Of a stretch of DNA of 64,000 nt, positions 48,832-58,695 are shown piece by piece (position 1 is the stretch's first letter; every line of letters starts with the position of its first letter). The notes below the pieces were generated by a model that worked only from the letters and a program-made list of their open reading frames with translations, was not told the origin of the DNA and ran no database searches. This stretch comes from an uncultured Pluralibacter sp. (GTDB lineage: Bacteria > Pseudomonadota > Gammaproteobacteria > Enterobacterales > Enterobacteriaceae), in assembly GCF_913775985.1 (NCBI RefSeq), contig NZ_CAJYMB010000150.1:1-64000 (forward strand). Direction: 5' to 3'. The position numbers were made by a program, and so were the translations under genes.

Positions 48832-49170
48832 ATGATGCTCACTTCTCTACAGCTTTTTAAAAACCTTTCCGATGAAACCCGGCTGGGTATCGTGCTGGTG
48901 CTCCGGGAGGCGGGCGAACTGTGCGTCTGCGATCTCTGCGCTGCGCTGGAGCAGTCGCAACCTAAAATATCCCGCCATCTGGCGATGCTGCGGGAAAGCG
49001 GCCTGCTGCTGGACAGCCGGCGGGGAAAATGGGTGCACTACCGGCTGTCGCCGCAGATGCCCGCATGGGCGGCACAGATTGTCGAGCAGGCCTGGCTCAG
49101 CCAAAGGGACGCAGTACGCGCCATTGCCGGCAGGCTGGATTCGGTCAGCAGCAATATGCGCTGCTGCTAA
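48832..49170 (+). CDS. arsR: Arsenical resistance repressor ArsR
   Basis: 112 residues. LQLFKNLSDETRLGIVLVL, then ELCVCDLCAAL with the arsenite-sensing Cys pair (plus the third Cys of the CVCDLC motif), and SQPKISRHLAMLRESGLLL as the DNA-recognition helix, all as in E. coli ArsR. As(III) or Sb(III) binding releases the dimer from DNA. GGAGG precedes the ATG. arsB follows after 47 bp containing a second operator. Confidence 0.95.
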   Translation: MMLTSLQLFKNLSDETRLGIVLVLREAGELCVCDLCAALEQSQPKISRHLAMLRESGLLLDSRRGKWVHYRLSPQMPAWAAQIVEQAWLSQRDAVRAIAGRLDSVSSNMRCC

Positions 49171-49183
49171 AAAATAACTAAAT

Positions 49184-49205
49184 ACATATGAATTTTCGAA
49201 TGTAA
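49184..49205 (+). promoter_or_regulatory. Probable ArsR operator, copy 2 (arsR-arsB gap)
   Basis: ACATATG-N8-CGAATGTAA again, identical to the copy at 48754 apart from three central bases, placed 13 bases before the arsB ATG. It could let ArsR block arsB separately, or be a duplication of the promoter region. Confidence 0.55.
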
Positions 49206-49217
49206 CTGGAGGGGAGC

Positions 49218-50507
49218 ATGTTTTTGGCAGGCGCAATTTTTATCCTGACCCTGGTGCTGGTTATCTGGCAGCCCAGGGGCCTGGGGATCGGCTGGAGTGC
49301 CTCACTTGGGGCGGTGCTGGCGCTGGCGTCGGGCGTGGTTCACATAGCTGATATCCCGGCGGTATGGCACATCGTCTGGAATGCGACTGCAACCTTTGTG
49401 GCGGTGATTATCATCAGCCTGCTGCTCGATGAATCCGGCTTTTTTGAATGGGCTGCGCTGCACGTTTCCCGCTGGGGCAGGGGACGAGGCCGTCTGCTCT
49501 TTACCTGGATAGTCCTGCTCGGCGCGGCAGTAGCGGCGCTGTTCGCTAACGACGGCGCGGCGCTGATCCTGACGCCCATCGTGATTGCCATGCTGCTGGC
49601 GCTGGGGTTCAGCAAGAGCACGACGCTGGCCTTCGTGATGGCTGCGGGATTTATTGCGGATACCGCCAGCCTGCCGCTTATCGTGTCGAACCTCGTGAAT
49701 ATCGTCTCGGCAGACTTCTTCGATCTGGGCTTTACGCGCTACGCGTCGGTGATGGTACCGGTCGATATTGCCGCCATTGCCGCCACGCTGCTGATGCTGC
49801 ACCTGTTTTTTCGCCGGGATATTCCGCCGGTCTACGACCTGGCGCTGCTCAAGTCTCCCGCTAAGGCCATCAAAGATCCTGCCACCTTTAAAACCGGCTG
49901 GGTTGTGCTGTTCCTGCTACTGGCGGGCTTTTTTATTCTTGAGCCTCTCGGGATCCCGGTCAGCGCCATCGCCGCTGTCGGCGCGCTGATTTTGCTGATG
50001 GTTGCCCGACGCGGTCGCGCCATCAATACCGCAAAGGTGCTGCGCGGCGCGCCCTGGCAGATAGTTATTTTCTCGCTCGGTATGTATCTGGTGGTCTACG
50101 GCTTGCGCAACGCCGGGCTGACCGAGTACCTCTCCAGACTGCTTAACGTGCTGGCGGGGGAGGGCCTGTGGGCCGCCACGCTGGGCACCGGGTTTTTAAC
50201 CGCCTTCCTGTCGTCAATCATGAACAATATGCCGACCGTGCTGGTGGGCGCACTCTCCATTGACGGCAGCACTGCCGCCGTGGTGATCAAAGAAGCGATG
50301 ATTTATGCGAATGTTATCGGCTGCGATCTGGGGCCAAAAATTACGCCAATCGGCAGCCTGGCAACCCTGCTATGGCTGCACGTTCTCGCACAGAAAAAAA
50401 TCAAGATTGGCTGGGGAACCTACTTTCGTACCGGGATTGTTATGACGCTGCCGGTGCTGTTAATCACGCTGGCCGCGCTGGCGCTGCGCCTCTCGCTGCC
50501 GCTGTAA
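49218..50507 (+). CDS. arsB: Arsenite/antimonite efflux protein ArsB
   Basis: 429 residues, the E. coli length, with about 12 membrane segments. Features include [54 protein letters not shown] and [21 protein letters not shown]. It extrudes As(III) and Sb(III) using the proton gradient, alone or with ArsA. No arsC reductase or arsA follows; the next gene is an unrelated LysR regulator on the other strand, so arsenate would need a reductase elsewhere. Confidence 0.95.
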   Translation: MFLAGAIFILTLVLVIWQPRGLGIGWSASLGAVLALASGVVHIADIPAVWHIVWNATATFVAVIIISLLLDESGFFEWAALHVSRWGRGRGRLLFTWIVLLGAAVAALFANDGAALILTPIVIAMLLALGFSKSTTLAFVMAAGFIADTASLPLIVSNLVNIVSADFFDLGFTRYASVMVPVDIAAIAATLLMLHLFFRRDIPPVYDLALLKSPAKAIKDPATFKTGWVVLFLLLAGFFILEPLGIPVSAIAAVGALILLMVARRGRAINTAKVLRGAPWQIVIFSLGMYLVVYGLRNAGLTEYLSRLLNVLAGEGLWAATLGTGFLTAFLSSIMNNMPTVLVGALSIDGSTAAVVIKEAMIYANVIGCDLGPKITPIGSLATLLWLHVLAQKKIKIGWGTYFRTGIVMTLPVLLITLAALALRLSLPL

Positions 50508-50544
50508 CGTTCGGTTATCTTCCGGGCCAGGGCACGCCGCGTGG

Positions 50545-51453
50545 TTACCAGCTGTACCGGCGGCAGGCTTCTCGCAGCAGAGTAAGAAAGCGTTGCGCAT
50601 TGGTGGTCATCGCCGACTTTTGTGACCAAACCGCGCAGTATTGCGCAGAGGGGAGCCCGTCGATGGGCAGCACCGCCAGCTTATCCTCCATTTGCCACGG
50701 GCTGGCGGCGGCCCGCGCCACAATCGTCAGATAATCGCTGCTCAGTACCATATTCAATCCGGTTATCACCGAATCCGTCCGCAGCGGGGCCACCGATATC
50801 TGGCGATAAAAGGCCGCCAGCTCGTTTTGCAGGTGGTGATAGTAGCCCTCCGTGGATTCCGGCAGCAGCCAGCGGGCGCTGCGCAGCGCGAACAGGTCGC
50901 GCTCGTTAGCCAGCGGGTGCCCTTTTCTGGCAATGATGCAGAAAGGCGCGGTAAACAGCGGCTCAATCATCACCCCCTCGGGCGGGTGCATCGGATCGAT
51001 GCTGCCGATAGCGACGTCAATTTCCCCCTGACGAATCCCCGGCAGCAGCGAGCTGAGCTGCCCCTCTTTGATTGTCAGCGTGACCTGCGGCAGAGCGTTT
51101 TTAAAGGTTTCGGCCAGCCCCGGAAATACCGTCAGCGCAATCAGCGACGAAAAGCCAACGGTCAGGCGACCGTGGCTGAACTGGCTTATCTGCTCCACCT
51201 CTTCGGTAGCGCGGCGCAGCTCCTCCATGATCCACTCCGCCCGCCGGGAAAACGCCTGACCGGCTTCCGTCAGCGCCGCGCCTTCGCTGCTGCGTAAAAA
51301 AAGCTGCGTACCTAAAGTTTGCTCCAGCTCACGCATGGCGCGGCTGAGCCCCGGCTGGGTAACGCCCAGCTCCCGGGCGGCGGATCGCAGGCTTCCACGC
51401 CGCGCGACGGCTCTGAAAGCCTGCAGCTGGGCCATTTTCGGCAGGTATTTCAC
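50545..51453 (-). CDS. LysR-family regulator (AbgR-like branch)
   Basis: 302 residues. Helix-turn-helix at about residues 6-65 (SLRSAARELGVTQPGLSRAM); effector domain from about 92 (HGRLTVGFSSLIALTVFPGL). The general plan resembles AbgR and other regulators of amidohydrolase operons. It is divergent from the MFS/M20 pair (about 125 bp between starts) and probably controls it. The inducer is unknown. Confidence 0.85.
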   Translation of the reverse strand: MKYLPKMAQLQAFRAVARRGSLRSAARELGVTQPGLSRAMRELEQTLGTQLFLRSSEGAALTEAGQAFSRRAEWIMEELRRATEEVEQISQFSHGRLTVGFSSLIALTVFPGLAETFKNALPQVTLTIKEGQLSSLLPGIRQGEIDVAIGSIDPMHPPEGVMIEPLFTAPFCIIARKGHPLANERDLFALRSARWLLPESTEGYYHHLQNELAAFYRQISVAPLRTDSVITGLNMVLSSDYLTIVARAAASPWQMEDKLAVLPIDGLPSAQYCAVWSQKSAMTTNAQRFLTLLREACRRYSW

Positions 51454-51578
51454 GGTGGGTCCTATAACAAAAAAGCATCGCGTATAAGAAAACTATATCT
51501 TCCCGCCGCCGGGGTAAAGCCCTAGTCTGCGACGGATCGCAATGGGCGTACCTTTCTGTTTTCCTTAGGATGAGAAGA

Positions 51579-52769
51579 ATGAAAAGTCAGTCACAGATGA
51601 TTTTGCTGCTGTTTGTGGGTTACGCGTTCGTCTACCTCGACAAAACCGTCACCGGCTTTGCCCTGCTGCCCATTGAAAAGGAGTTCGGCCTCAGCACCTC
51701 GCAGCTGGGACTTATCACCGGCGTCTTTTTTCTCGCCTACTCGCTTTTTCAAATTCCGGCTGGCTGGCTCAACGACCGCATCGGTTACAAAACGATGCTG
51801 CTGCTGTCCCTTTCGATGCTCAGGCTATGCGCCATCCTGTTTGGCGCGCTGGGCGCGAGCTTCGGCCTGCTGCTGCTGTTCCGCTTCCTGGCGGGCGTGG
51901 GCCACTCGGGCTATCCCTGCTCCTGCGCGAAAGCGGTAGTCAGCAACTTCAGCGTTGAAAAGCGCACTTTTGCCCAGTCGGTACTGCTCTCCTCCGCCGG
52001 GCTGGCGATGACCGTTGGGCCAATTGTGGCGGTAGCGGCGCTGTCGCAGCTGGGCTGGCACCGCGCTTTTATTACTCTCGGCATTCTGGCCTGCGTGATG
52101 GCGGGGCTGATGCTGCTGCGGGTGCCTGCACCTGCCGCGCCCGCAAAAGAAAAGGCGCACGGCGGCGCGTCAGGGCTGTGGCGCAATCCGACGGTGCTGC
52201 TGCTGTTCGTCGCCATTTTCTGCGTCAATATTCCCAGCTACGGATTAATGAGCTGGCTGCCGCGCTTTCTGGTGGACGGCATGGGGATGCCGATGACGCT
52301 CTCGGGCTACATTTTTGCTGTCGGCGGCGCGGGCATGTGGTGCTCGTCGCTCTGCACCGGCTGGCTGGTGGGTAAATACTTCTTCGGCCGCGAGCCGCGG
52401 GCGATCCTGGTCTGCGCCACCCTCAGCGCGGCGGCCATTCTCGGTATCTTTTACGCTACCACGGCGCTGGCCGCCGGCATCTTGCTGTTCGTCTGCGAGA
52501 TTTTTCTGATGGCGACCTTCGTGACGCTTTTTACTCTGCCGATGAAGCGTCTGCCGGAAAACGTGATGGGTGCCGCAATGGGATTTATTAACACCGGCGG
52601 CACGCTGGGCGGCTTCATCTCGCCAATTGTGATTGGCTTTCTGCTGGACCGAAGCAGCAGCTATCAGAGCACTTTTATCTTCCTCGCCGCGTCTATGCTC
52701 TGCGCGGGCGTGGCTATTTTGCCGCTGATGCGGCGAAAAACGTCCGCATCTGTATCCGCTCTTAATTAA
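51579..52769 (+). CDS. MFS transporter (anion/organic acid type)
   Basis: 396 residues from the ATG at 51579 (AGGA 8 bases upstream), with about 12 membrane segments. [40 protein letters not shown] and [21 protein letters not shown] are typical of the ACS family of organic-anion symporters. It precedes an M20 amidohydrolase by 11 bp, so it probably imports an acylated amino acid or similar amide that the hydrolase cleaves. Confidence 0.85.
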   Translation: MKSQSQMILLLFVGYAFVYLDKTVTGFALLPIEKEFGLSTSQLGLITGVFFLAYSLFQIPAGWLNDRIGYKTMLLLSLSMLRLCAILFGALGASFGLLLLFRFLAGVGHSGYPCSCAKAVVSNFSVEKRTFAQSVLLSSAGLAMTVGPIVAVAALSQLGWHRAFITLGILACVMAGLMLLRVPAPAAPAKEKAHGGASGLWRNPTVLLLFVAIFCVNIPSYGLMSWLPRFLVDGMGMPMTLSGYIFAVGGAGMWCSSLCTGWLVGKYFFGREPRAILVCATLSAAAILGIFYATTALAAGILLFVCEIFLMATFVTLFTLPMKRLPENVMGAAMGFINTGGTLGGFISPIVIGFLLDRSSSYQSTFIFLAASMLCAGVAILPLMRRKTSASVSALN

Positions 52770-52780
52770 AGGATCGCTGT

Positions 52781-53965
52781 ATGAATAACGACATTCTGAC
52801 CCTTATCAATGACGTTAACCCCGATGTTGTTCGCTGGAGGCGCCACATTCACGCCCATCCGGATCTGTCATTTCATGAAAAGCCCACCGCCGACTATATT
52901 GCCGACGAGCTTTCGCGGATGCCGGGCCTGGAGATAAGCCGCCCGATGGACAATAGCGTAGTGGCGGTACTGAAGGGCGAGTATCCCGGCCCGATCTGGG
53001 CGCTGCGTGCGGATATCGACGCGCTGCCGCTGCAGGAGGAAAGCGGCGAAGCCTTTTCGTCCACTAAACCCAATGTGATGCACGCCTGCGGCCACGATGC
53101 GCACGCCGCTATGCTGATGGGCGCGGCAGCGGTGCTGTGCCAGCTGCGCGACCGGCTGCGCGGCAGCATCAAGTTTATCTTTCAGCCCGCGGAAGAAGTG
53201 CCGCCGGGCGGCGCGCGCGCGCTGGTGGAGCGCGGCGTGGTAAATGATGTGGAGTACATTTTTGGCCTGCACATGGCGCCCAACGTGCCCACCGGCCACA
53301 TCGTAATGAAAGAGGGGATCTACGTTGCCTCCAGCGATAACTTCGACATTGCCATTACCGGCCGGGGCGGGCACGGTTCCGTGCCTCACCTGTGCATCGA
53401 TCCGGTAGTCGCGGGCGCGGAAATGGTGATGGCGCTGCAAAACGTCGTCGCGCGCAACATCGATCCGCTGAAGGCGCCGGTACTCACCGTCGCCACGTTC
53501 CAGGCCGGCGACAGCTATAACGTCATTCCCAACGGCGCCCGGCTGGCGGGTACCGTGCGCACTCACGACGCGCAGATCCGCGAGCAGGTGAAAACGCTGA
53601 TGGCGCGCACGGTGGCGGGGGTGGCCGCGGCCCACGGCGCGCAGGCGGAGATCAGCTGGCAGGAGGGCTACGCGGTAGGCGTTAACCACGCCGCCACCGG
53701 CACCATCGCCCGGGAGGCCATCGAGCGTAATTTCCCGGCGCAGACGCTGATCCTGGCCGACGCCCCGCTGTTCGGCAGCGAGGACTTTTCGTCTTATCAG
53801 CAAAAGGTGCCCGGCAGCTTCCTGTTTATCGGCTGCGGCAATAAAGAGAAGGGGACGGAGTGGGGGCTGCACAACCCGCACTTCCGCATTGATGAAGACG
53901 CGCTGGCGGTGGGCGTTAAAACCCACGTGGCGCTGGCAAGCGCGCTGCTGCAGGGCGGTGCGTAG
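52781..53965 (+). CDS. M20-family amidohydrolase (hippurate/N-acyl-amino-acid hydrolase type)
   Basis: 394 residues. [27 protein letters not shown] (metal ligands), [20 protein letters not shown] (catalytic Glu pair), [12 protein letters not shown] (His) and the C-terminal FGSEDFSSY are the conserved blocks of M20D peptidases. These cytosolic dinuclear metal enzymes hydrolyse N-acyl amino acids such as hippurate or indole-acetyl amino acids. It is cotranscribed with the MFS gene. Confidence 0.9.
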   Translation: MNNDILTLINDVNPDVVRWRRHIHAHPDLSFHEKPTADYIADELSRMPGLEISRPMDNSVVAVLKGEYPGPIWALRADIDALPLQEESGEAFSSTKPNVMHACGHDAHAAMLMGAAAVLCQLRDRLRGSIKFIFQPAEEVPPGGARALVERGVVNDVEYIFGLHMAPNVPTGHIVMKEGIYVASSDNFDIAITGRGGHGSVPHLCIDPVVAGAEMVMALQNVVARNIDPLKAPVLTVATFQAGDSYNVIPNGARLAGTVRTHDAQIREQVKTLMARTVAGVAAAHGAQAEISWQEGYAVGVNHAATGTIAREAIERNFPAQTLILADAPLFGSEDFSSYQQKVPGSFLFIGCGNKEKGTEWGLHNPHFRIDEDALAVGVKTHVALASALLQGGA

Positions 53966-53970
53966 GGAAT

Positions 53971-54007
53971 AAAAAAGCCCGCCGGCGTGCGCCGTGCGGG
54001 CTCTGTT
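53971..54007. terminator. Bidirectional terminator
   Basis: AGCCCGC (53976-53982) pairs with GCGGGCT (53996-54002) around an inner GC-rich loop. An A-run (53971-53976) on the left and CTGTTTTA on the right allow it to serve both the M20 gene (plus) and the converging CHAD-like gene (minus). Confidence 0.8.
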
Positions 54008-54913
54008 TTAGTAAGCCGGGTATCTGTCCAGCAGCATCTCCAGCCGCCAGCGGATATCGGCATCGAGCGGCGCCGGCTCGCTGTAGGCTTTCACGCCAGC
54101 CAGATCGTCTGCAATCAGTTCATCGTGCTTGTCGCCCATCATCCCGTTAATCGCCGCCATAAAGCGGGACACCTGATACGCTTCCTGATTCCCCGGATTG
54201 ATAGAGCGCAGCGTGTCGTAAAACGATACCTGCTGGCTGATGATTTTGCGCACGTCGTGGAACTCGCGGCCGCTCAGCTGGCGTTTGGAAATCATCTGCT
54301 GCAGCTTGCGCATTTGAGCAAGGCGATAGGAGACAAATTTATCCGCGCTGGTGGTGCGAATATGGCGCAGGGAATAGTTCACCATTTTCCACGCCGGCTC
54401 GCTGAGCATCACGTTAAGTAATTTTCCATAGCGCGCGGTAAGGCGAGCGTTGTTATTACGCAGGGCATCCTGGAAGCGTCCAAGAATGACCGTTGTTTTC
54501 CTGAACAAATAAGGGACTTTATGATTGTGGGTATACAGCATCAGCGCGAAGCGTAAATGCTTATAGCGCGAGCGTATATATTTATACGCTTTACGTTCAT
54601 CAGAGGTTAACACGCCGCGATTGAGCTGCTTGTTTATCAGGCTCAATAATTCCCTGCGATCCGTACCGTCTTCCCAGTATTTCAGGCACAGGGCATAGTT
54701 TTCACGAATCCGCGCCTCATTGCACGCTAAATCAATGCGCTGCGGCAGGCTGACCTGCTTGTCGGCGATGTCGTCTTCGTCGATGGCAATAAATAAGCGC
54801 CGTTCAACATCGTCGTTAAATTTACTTAAATTTACGTCGTTAATCTTGCTGCGGTCAGAAATGCTATCACCGTAAAAGGCACTTTTTCGCGTCTGGGTCG
54901 AAAATTCGCTCAT
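54008..54913 (-). CDS. CHAD-like helical protein of unknown function
   Basis: 301 residues, mostly helical and rich in Arg, Lys and His. I do not recognise a named family with certainty. The segments KYIRSRYKHLRFALML, FQDALRNNNARLTARY, FHDVRKIISQQVSFYDTL and GMMGDKHDELIADDL follow the pattern of CHAD domains (paired basic four-helix bundles ending LGDLxD) that bind inorganic polyphosphate. It has no signal peptide or membrane segment. It is monocistronic, with about 350 bp of AT-rich upstream DNA. The CHAD assignment is tentative. Confidence 0.6.
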   Translation of the reverse strand: MSEFSTQTRKSAFYGDSISDRSKINDVNLSKFNDDVERRLFIAIDEDDIADKQVSLPQRIDLACNEARIRENYALCLKYWEDGTDRRELLSLINKQLNRGVLTSDERKAYKYIRSRYKHLRFALMLYTHNHKVPYLFRKTTVILGRFQDALRNNNARLTARYGKLLNVMLSEPAWKMVNYSLRHIRTTSADKFVSYRLAQMRKLQQMISKRQLSGREFHDVRKIISQQVSFYDTLRSINPGNQEAYQVSRFMAAINGMMGDKHDELIADDLAGVKAYSEPAPLDADIRWRLEMLLDRYPAY

Positions 54914-55270
54914 TTTAATTACTCTTCTTTAATCTACTGCTTACAAAATTATGCTTTTTGCTGGCAGCAGCGGCTGTATGGGAAAAGCTGTTTGCCGTCG
55001 TCCGTCAATATTGACCTGCTGAGGTAACACAGACGCCGGATTTATCTAAAAACGCGTTGGTTGTTCGTTGACTTGTGGCGATTCTGACACGCAGGTCTTA
55101 ACGAATTCTTAATTAGCGTTAATTTTTGAAATGAGTCGACCCTGCATTTATAGGTGTTAAAAGATAGGCGATGAAAATGAAAGGAAGATGACAGGCTGGC
55201 CTGATGCCTGCGGGGCGGGCGGCACGGGGACCGGAAGGCAGCAGGCGCGCTGGCCTGCCGCCGTCACGGT
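54914..55270. other. Intergenic region between the CHAD-like and LysR genes
   Basis: About 360 bp, no gene. The left part carries the promoter of the CHAD-like gene. The right end has GC-rich inverted stretches (around 55195-55260) that could end transcription of the LysR gene reading leftward, but no clear T-run is seen. Confidence 0.35.
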
Positions 55271-56098
55271 TCAGGATAGATTCTCGCTAAGGTGGCCCAG
55301 CAGTCGCTCTACCGCCAGATTGCGGGTAGCCTGCACGGCGTAGCAGATGCCGACCCGGCGGCTGAGCGGATAGCCGGGCAGCGGACGGGCGACAAGGGCA
55401 CTGCGCTGTACCACCAGCGCCTCGGGCGCTATCGCCAGCCCGGCGCCGGCCTCCACCAGATCCAGCGCCAGGCTGAAGCTGCCGGCATTGGCACCCGGCG
55501 CGCCGGCGGCGGTGCCGTAAAAGGGCAGAAAGCGCTGGTGGGAGTCGTGGTTTGGATACATCACCCACGGCTGCAGGCAGAGCAGCTCGGGGGTGAGCGC
55601 CTCTTCCTGCGCCAGCGGGTGCGCCTGTGGGCAGGCCAGCACGTAGCGCTCTTCCGCCAGCGGCATAAACAGCTCATCTTCGCAGCGCAGGCTCTCGCAG
55701 CCCAGCCGGATATCGCCGGTGCAGCCGGGCTCTAAGGTCACCCGCGCATCGGGCAGTTCGCGGCTCAGGCACTGCAGCAGATGCTGCAGGCAGCCGGCGG
55801 CAATATCCTGTTCAATACCGATAGCGAGCGGGATTTTGTCCTGCCGTTTGCGAAAGCGGGACGCCAGGCTGCGCATCTCCTGGATCATCCGGCTGGCGTG
55901 GGGATAGAGCGCCCGGGCATCCTCCGTCACCTCGACGCCGCGCGGCTTGCGGATAAACAGCCGGGTGCCCAGATCCTCTTCCAGCGCCTTGATAGTGGCG
56001 GATAGCGCGGGCTGTGTCAGACTTAACTGTTCAGCCGCGCGGGTAATGTTTCGCTCTTCAAAAACGCAGATGAAGGCGCTGAGCTGTCGCTTATCCAT
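55271..56098 (-). CDS. LysR-family transcriptional regulator
   Basis: 275 residues, slightly short for the family. Helix-turn-helix: NITRAAEQLSLTQPALSATI (residues 17-36). The effector domain from about 92 (IPLAIGIEQDIAAGCLQHLL) is compact. It is divergent from the SDR gene at 56195 with 96 bp between the starts and probably regulates it. The ligand is unknown. Confidence 0.85.
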   Translation of the reverse strand: MDKRQLSAFICVFEERNITRAAEQLSLTQPALSATIKALEEDLGTRLFIRKPRGVEVTEDARALYPHASRMIQEMRSLASRFRKRQDKIPLAIGIEQDIAAGCLQHLLQCLSRELPDARVTLEPGCTGDIRLGCESLRCEDELFMPLAEERYVLACPQAHPLAQEEALTPELLCLQPWVMYPNHDSHQRFLPFYGTAAGAPGANAGSFSLALDLVEAGAGLAIAPEALVVQRSALVARPLPGYPLSRRVGICYAVQATRNLAVERLLGHLSENLS

Positions 56099-56194
56099 AG
56101 ATTTATGTTATGCCAGTGAGAAAAACAAACCATTTTTCACCAGTTCACGGCGGATTTAAAGTAGCGCCATCAACTTTATTTATGAGGAACGTCC

Positions 56195-56929
56195 ATGAAC
56201 CCTGCAATCAAACCGTTAGTGGTCATTACCGGCGCCAGCTCCGGCATTGGCCTTGCCACCGCGAAGCTTTTTTCCGAACGCGGTCACGCGCTGCTGCTGC
56301 TCGCCCGCCGGGTGGATCGCATGACCGCACTCAATCTGCCGAACGCCCTGTGCCGGTCGGTGGACGTTACCGACAGGCAGGCTATCGCCGCGGCAGTGGC
56401 AGAAGCGGAACAGCAGTTCGGACCGGTTGAGGTGATGATCAATAACGCCGGCGTAATGTTGCTGGGCCAGATTGAGTCCCAGAACCCGGACGAGTGGGAC
56501 CGGATGCTGGACGTTAACGTGAAGGGCCTGCTGAACGGCGTGCACGCGGTCAGCAAAGGGATGATTGCCCGCAAGGGCGGCACCATTATTAACATCAGCT
56601 CCGTGGCGGGGCGCAAAACCTTCCCCAACCACACCGCCTACGTCGGCACCAAGTTCGCCGTTCACGGCCTGTCGGAAAACCTGCGCGAGGAGCTGTCGCC
56701 GCACAACGTGCGGGTGGTGGTCATCGCGCCGGGCGCGGTAGAGACCGAGCTGCTGAGCCACACCTCCAGCGAAGAAATCAAAACCGGATACCAGGCGTGG
56801 AAGCAGGAGATGGGCGGCAAAGTGCTTAGCCCGGAAGACGTGGCGCACGCTATCGAATACGCCTGTGCCCAGCCGCAGTACGTCTGCATCCGTGAAATCG
56901 TGCTGGCGGCAACGCGCCAGGGCGCCTGA
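56195..56929 (+). CDS. SDR-family oxidoreductase
   Basis: 244 residues. Classical short-chain dehydrogenase: VVITGASSGIGLATAK (NAD(P) loop), MINNAGVMLLG, the catalytic Ser in INISSVAGRK and the Tyr/Lys pair in YVGTKFAVHG, then IAPGAVETEL. Similar to YdfG/UcpA-like clostridial-type oxidoreductases; the substrate is not evident. GAGGA lies 6 bases before the ATG. A strong terminator follows. Confidence 0.9.
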   Translation: MNPAIKPLVVITGASSGIGLATAKLFSERGHALLLLARRVDRMTALNLPNALCRSVDVTDRQAIAAAVAEAEQQFGPVEVMINNAGVMLLGQIESQNPDEWDRMLDVNVKGLLNGVHAVSKGMIARKGGTIINISSVAGRKTFPNHTAYVGTKFAVHGLSENLREELSPHNVRVVVIAPGAVETELLSHTSSEEIKTGYQAWKQEMGGKVLSPEDVAHAIEYACAQPQYVCIREIVLAATRQGA

Positions 56930-56953
56930 TCGGTATAGGGTGGAACAGAAAGA

Positions 56954-56975
56954 GGGCGCCAGCGGCGCCCTTTTT
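56954..56975 (+). terminator. Rho-independent terminator
   Basis: GGGCGCC (56954-56960) pairs with GGCGCCC (56964-56970) over a 3-base loop and is followed by TTTTT, 25 bases after the SDR stop. The minus-strand BCCT gene ends 4 bases further on. Confidence 0.88.
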
Positions 56976-56978
56976 GAC

Positions 56979-58535
56979 CTACAGCCTTTGCGGCACCGCC
57001 ACCGGCGGCGCCATCCGGCGCAAATCTTTCACCAGACTCACCATATACAGCACGATCACCGCGGAGAAGGGCAGCCCGCAGATAACCACTGCGGTTTGCA
57101 TAGCGCTAAAGCTGCCCGCCAGCAGCAGCCCGGCGCAGACGATGGTGGTTACTACCGCCCAGAATACCCGCAGCCACGCCGGGGCATCGTCGCTGACGGT
57201 GCCGCCGATACTGGAAAGATTAGCAATCATCAGCGTCCCGGAATCTACCGGCGTCAGGAACAGCACAAAGCTCAGAATAATCGTCAGCCCGGCGGTAATG
57301 GTGGTGCCCGGCAGATACTCCAGCAGCTTGAATACCGCCATCGGCGGATCCGCCAGCGCGACCTCGCCCAGCAGCGTTTGCCCGTGCTCCAGCACCAGGC
57401 TTATCGCCGTATTCCCAAACAGCGACAGCCAGGCGAGGGTAAATCCGAGCGGGATCAGCAGCACGCCGAGGATCAGCTCGCGGATGGTGCGCCCGCGGGA
57501 GATGCGCGCGATAAACAGGCCGACGAACGGCGCCCACGCCACCCACCAGGCCCAGTAGAATAGCGTCCATGCGCCCTGCCACTGGCGGGCTTTACCGTAC
57601 AGGTAAACGTCGAAACTCTTGCCCACCAGCGCGGTAAGGTAGTCGCCGGTATTTTGCAGCAGACCGTTCACCAGGTTGAGGGTTGGCCCGGCAATAAAAA
57701 TAAACAGCAGCAGCAGGCACAGAAAGCCGACGTTGATATTCGAGAGCATGGCGATCCCTTTCTCAATGCCGGTCACCGCTGCCAGCGTGGCGACGATCAT
57801 CATCACCACAATGATCGTCATCAGCAGCTGGGTAGAGGGCGGAATATGGAACAGATAGTTCAGCCCGGAGTTGACCAGCAGCGCGCCGATCCCGAGGTTA
57901 GTGACCATTGAAATCACGGTCACCAGAATACCGAATGCGTCCACCAGGTGGCCGATGCAGCCGTGGATGCGCTCGCCAAACAGCGGATAGAGGGCGGAGC
58001 GCAGCGCCAGCGGCTGATCGCGGCGGTAGGCAAACCAGCCGAGCGCGACGGCAATCAGCGCGTACAGCGCCCAGCCGTGCAGCCCCCAGTGCAGAAAAGT
58101 AATCGCCATTGCCTGCCGGGCCGCTTCGGGCGTACCGCCCGCGCCTTCAGGCGGGCGCAGGAAATGATCCAGCGGCTCGTAGGCGCCGTAATAGACCAGC
58201 GCGATACCGATCCCGGCGGAGAAAAGCATTGCCACCCAGGAGAGATAGGAGAATCCGGGGCGCTCGTCGTCGTGACCCAGGCGCAGCTGGCCGTACTGCG
58301 ACATTGCCAGCCAGAAAACAAACGCCATGCATGCCACCATCAGCAGCATGTAATACCAGCCAAACGCATCCGATATCCAGTTCTGGGCATGGCTCAGCCA
58401 CTGCTGGCTGCCCTGCGGGAACAGCACTGTCAGCAGCCCCAGCAGCAGAATGACGGAGGCAGAACCGATAAACACCGGCAGATTTACCCGAACGGGCGGA
58501 GTACTCTCTTCAACAGAATCACGTATCGCAGTCAT
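56979..58535 (-). CDS. BCCT-family transporter (choline/betaine/carnitine)
   Basis: 518 residues from the ATG at 58535 (AGGT upstream), with 12 membrane segments. MLFSAGIGIALVYYGAYEPL, WGLHGWALYALIAVALGWFAYR and YWAWWVAWAPFVGLFIARISRG are the hallmark blocks of the family, including the Trp-rich substrate box. It lacks the long C-terminal osmosensor domain of BetT. Being divergent from a BetI-like repressor, it likely imports choline or glycine betaine for osmoprotection or catabolism. betA and betB are not in the window. Confidence 0.92.
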   Translation of the reverse strand: MTAIRDSVEESTPPVRVNLPVFIGSASVILLLGLLTVLFPQGSQQWLSHAQNWISDAFGWYYMLLMVACMAFVFWLAMSQYGQLRLGHDDERPGFSYLSWVAMLFSAGIGIALVYYGAYEPLDHFLRPPEGAGGTPEAARQAMAITFLHWGLHGWALYALIAVALGWFAYRRDQPLALRSALYPLFGERIHGCIGHLVDAFGILVTVISMVTNLGIGALLVNSGLNYLFHIPPSTQLLMTIIVVMMIVATLAAVTGIEKGIAMLSNINVGFLCLLLLFIFIAGPTLNLVNGLLQNTGDYLTALVGKSFDVYLYGKARQWQGAWTLFYWAWWVAWAPFVGLFIARISRGRTIRELILGVLLIPLGFTLAWLSLFGNTAISLVLEHGQTLLGEVALADPPMAVFKLLEYLPGTTITAGLTIILSFVLFLTPVDSGTLMIANLSSIGGTVSDDAPAWLRVFWAVVTTIVCAGLLLAGSFSAMQTAVVICGLPFSAVIVLYMVSLVKDLRRMAPPVAVPQRL

Positions 58536-58633
58536 GATCTTTACCTGGATGATCAAATACAAACGCAGTTTGTATGGATTAAGTAAATGAAATGTAATGA
58601 TTTAACTTTGTTTTGACATTTTTGCAGCATATG

Positions 58634-58663
58634 CATTATTGATTGACCGTTCAATCAATAATG
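58634..58663. promoter_or_regulatory. Perfect palindromic operator, probable BetI site
   Basis: CATTATTGATTGA (58634-58646) is the exact inverse of TCAATCAATAATG (58651-58663) around CCGT. It lies in the gap between the BCCT and BetI-like genes, where the E. coli BetI operator has a similar TTGAACGTTCAAT core. It probably represses both genes until choline is present. Confidence 0.75.
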
Positions 58664-58695
58664 CGGGCGCGTTCAGAGAGACGAGGAATTTTGAG

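Noticed and set aside
50508-50544. Possible arsC downstream of arsB
   Set aside because: Only 37 bp separate the arsB stop from the converging LysR gene, which is well supported by its helix-turn-helix; there is no room for arsC.
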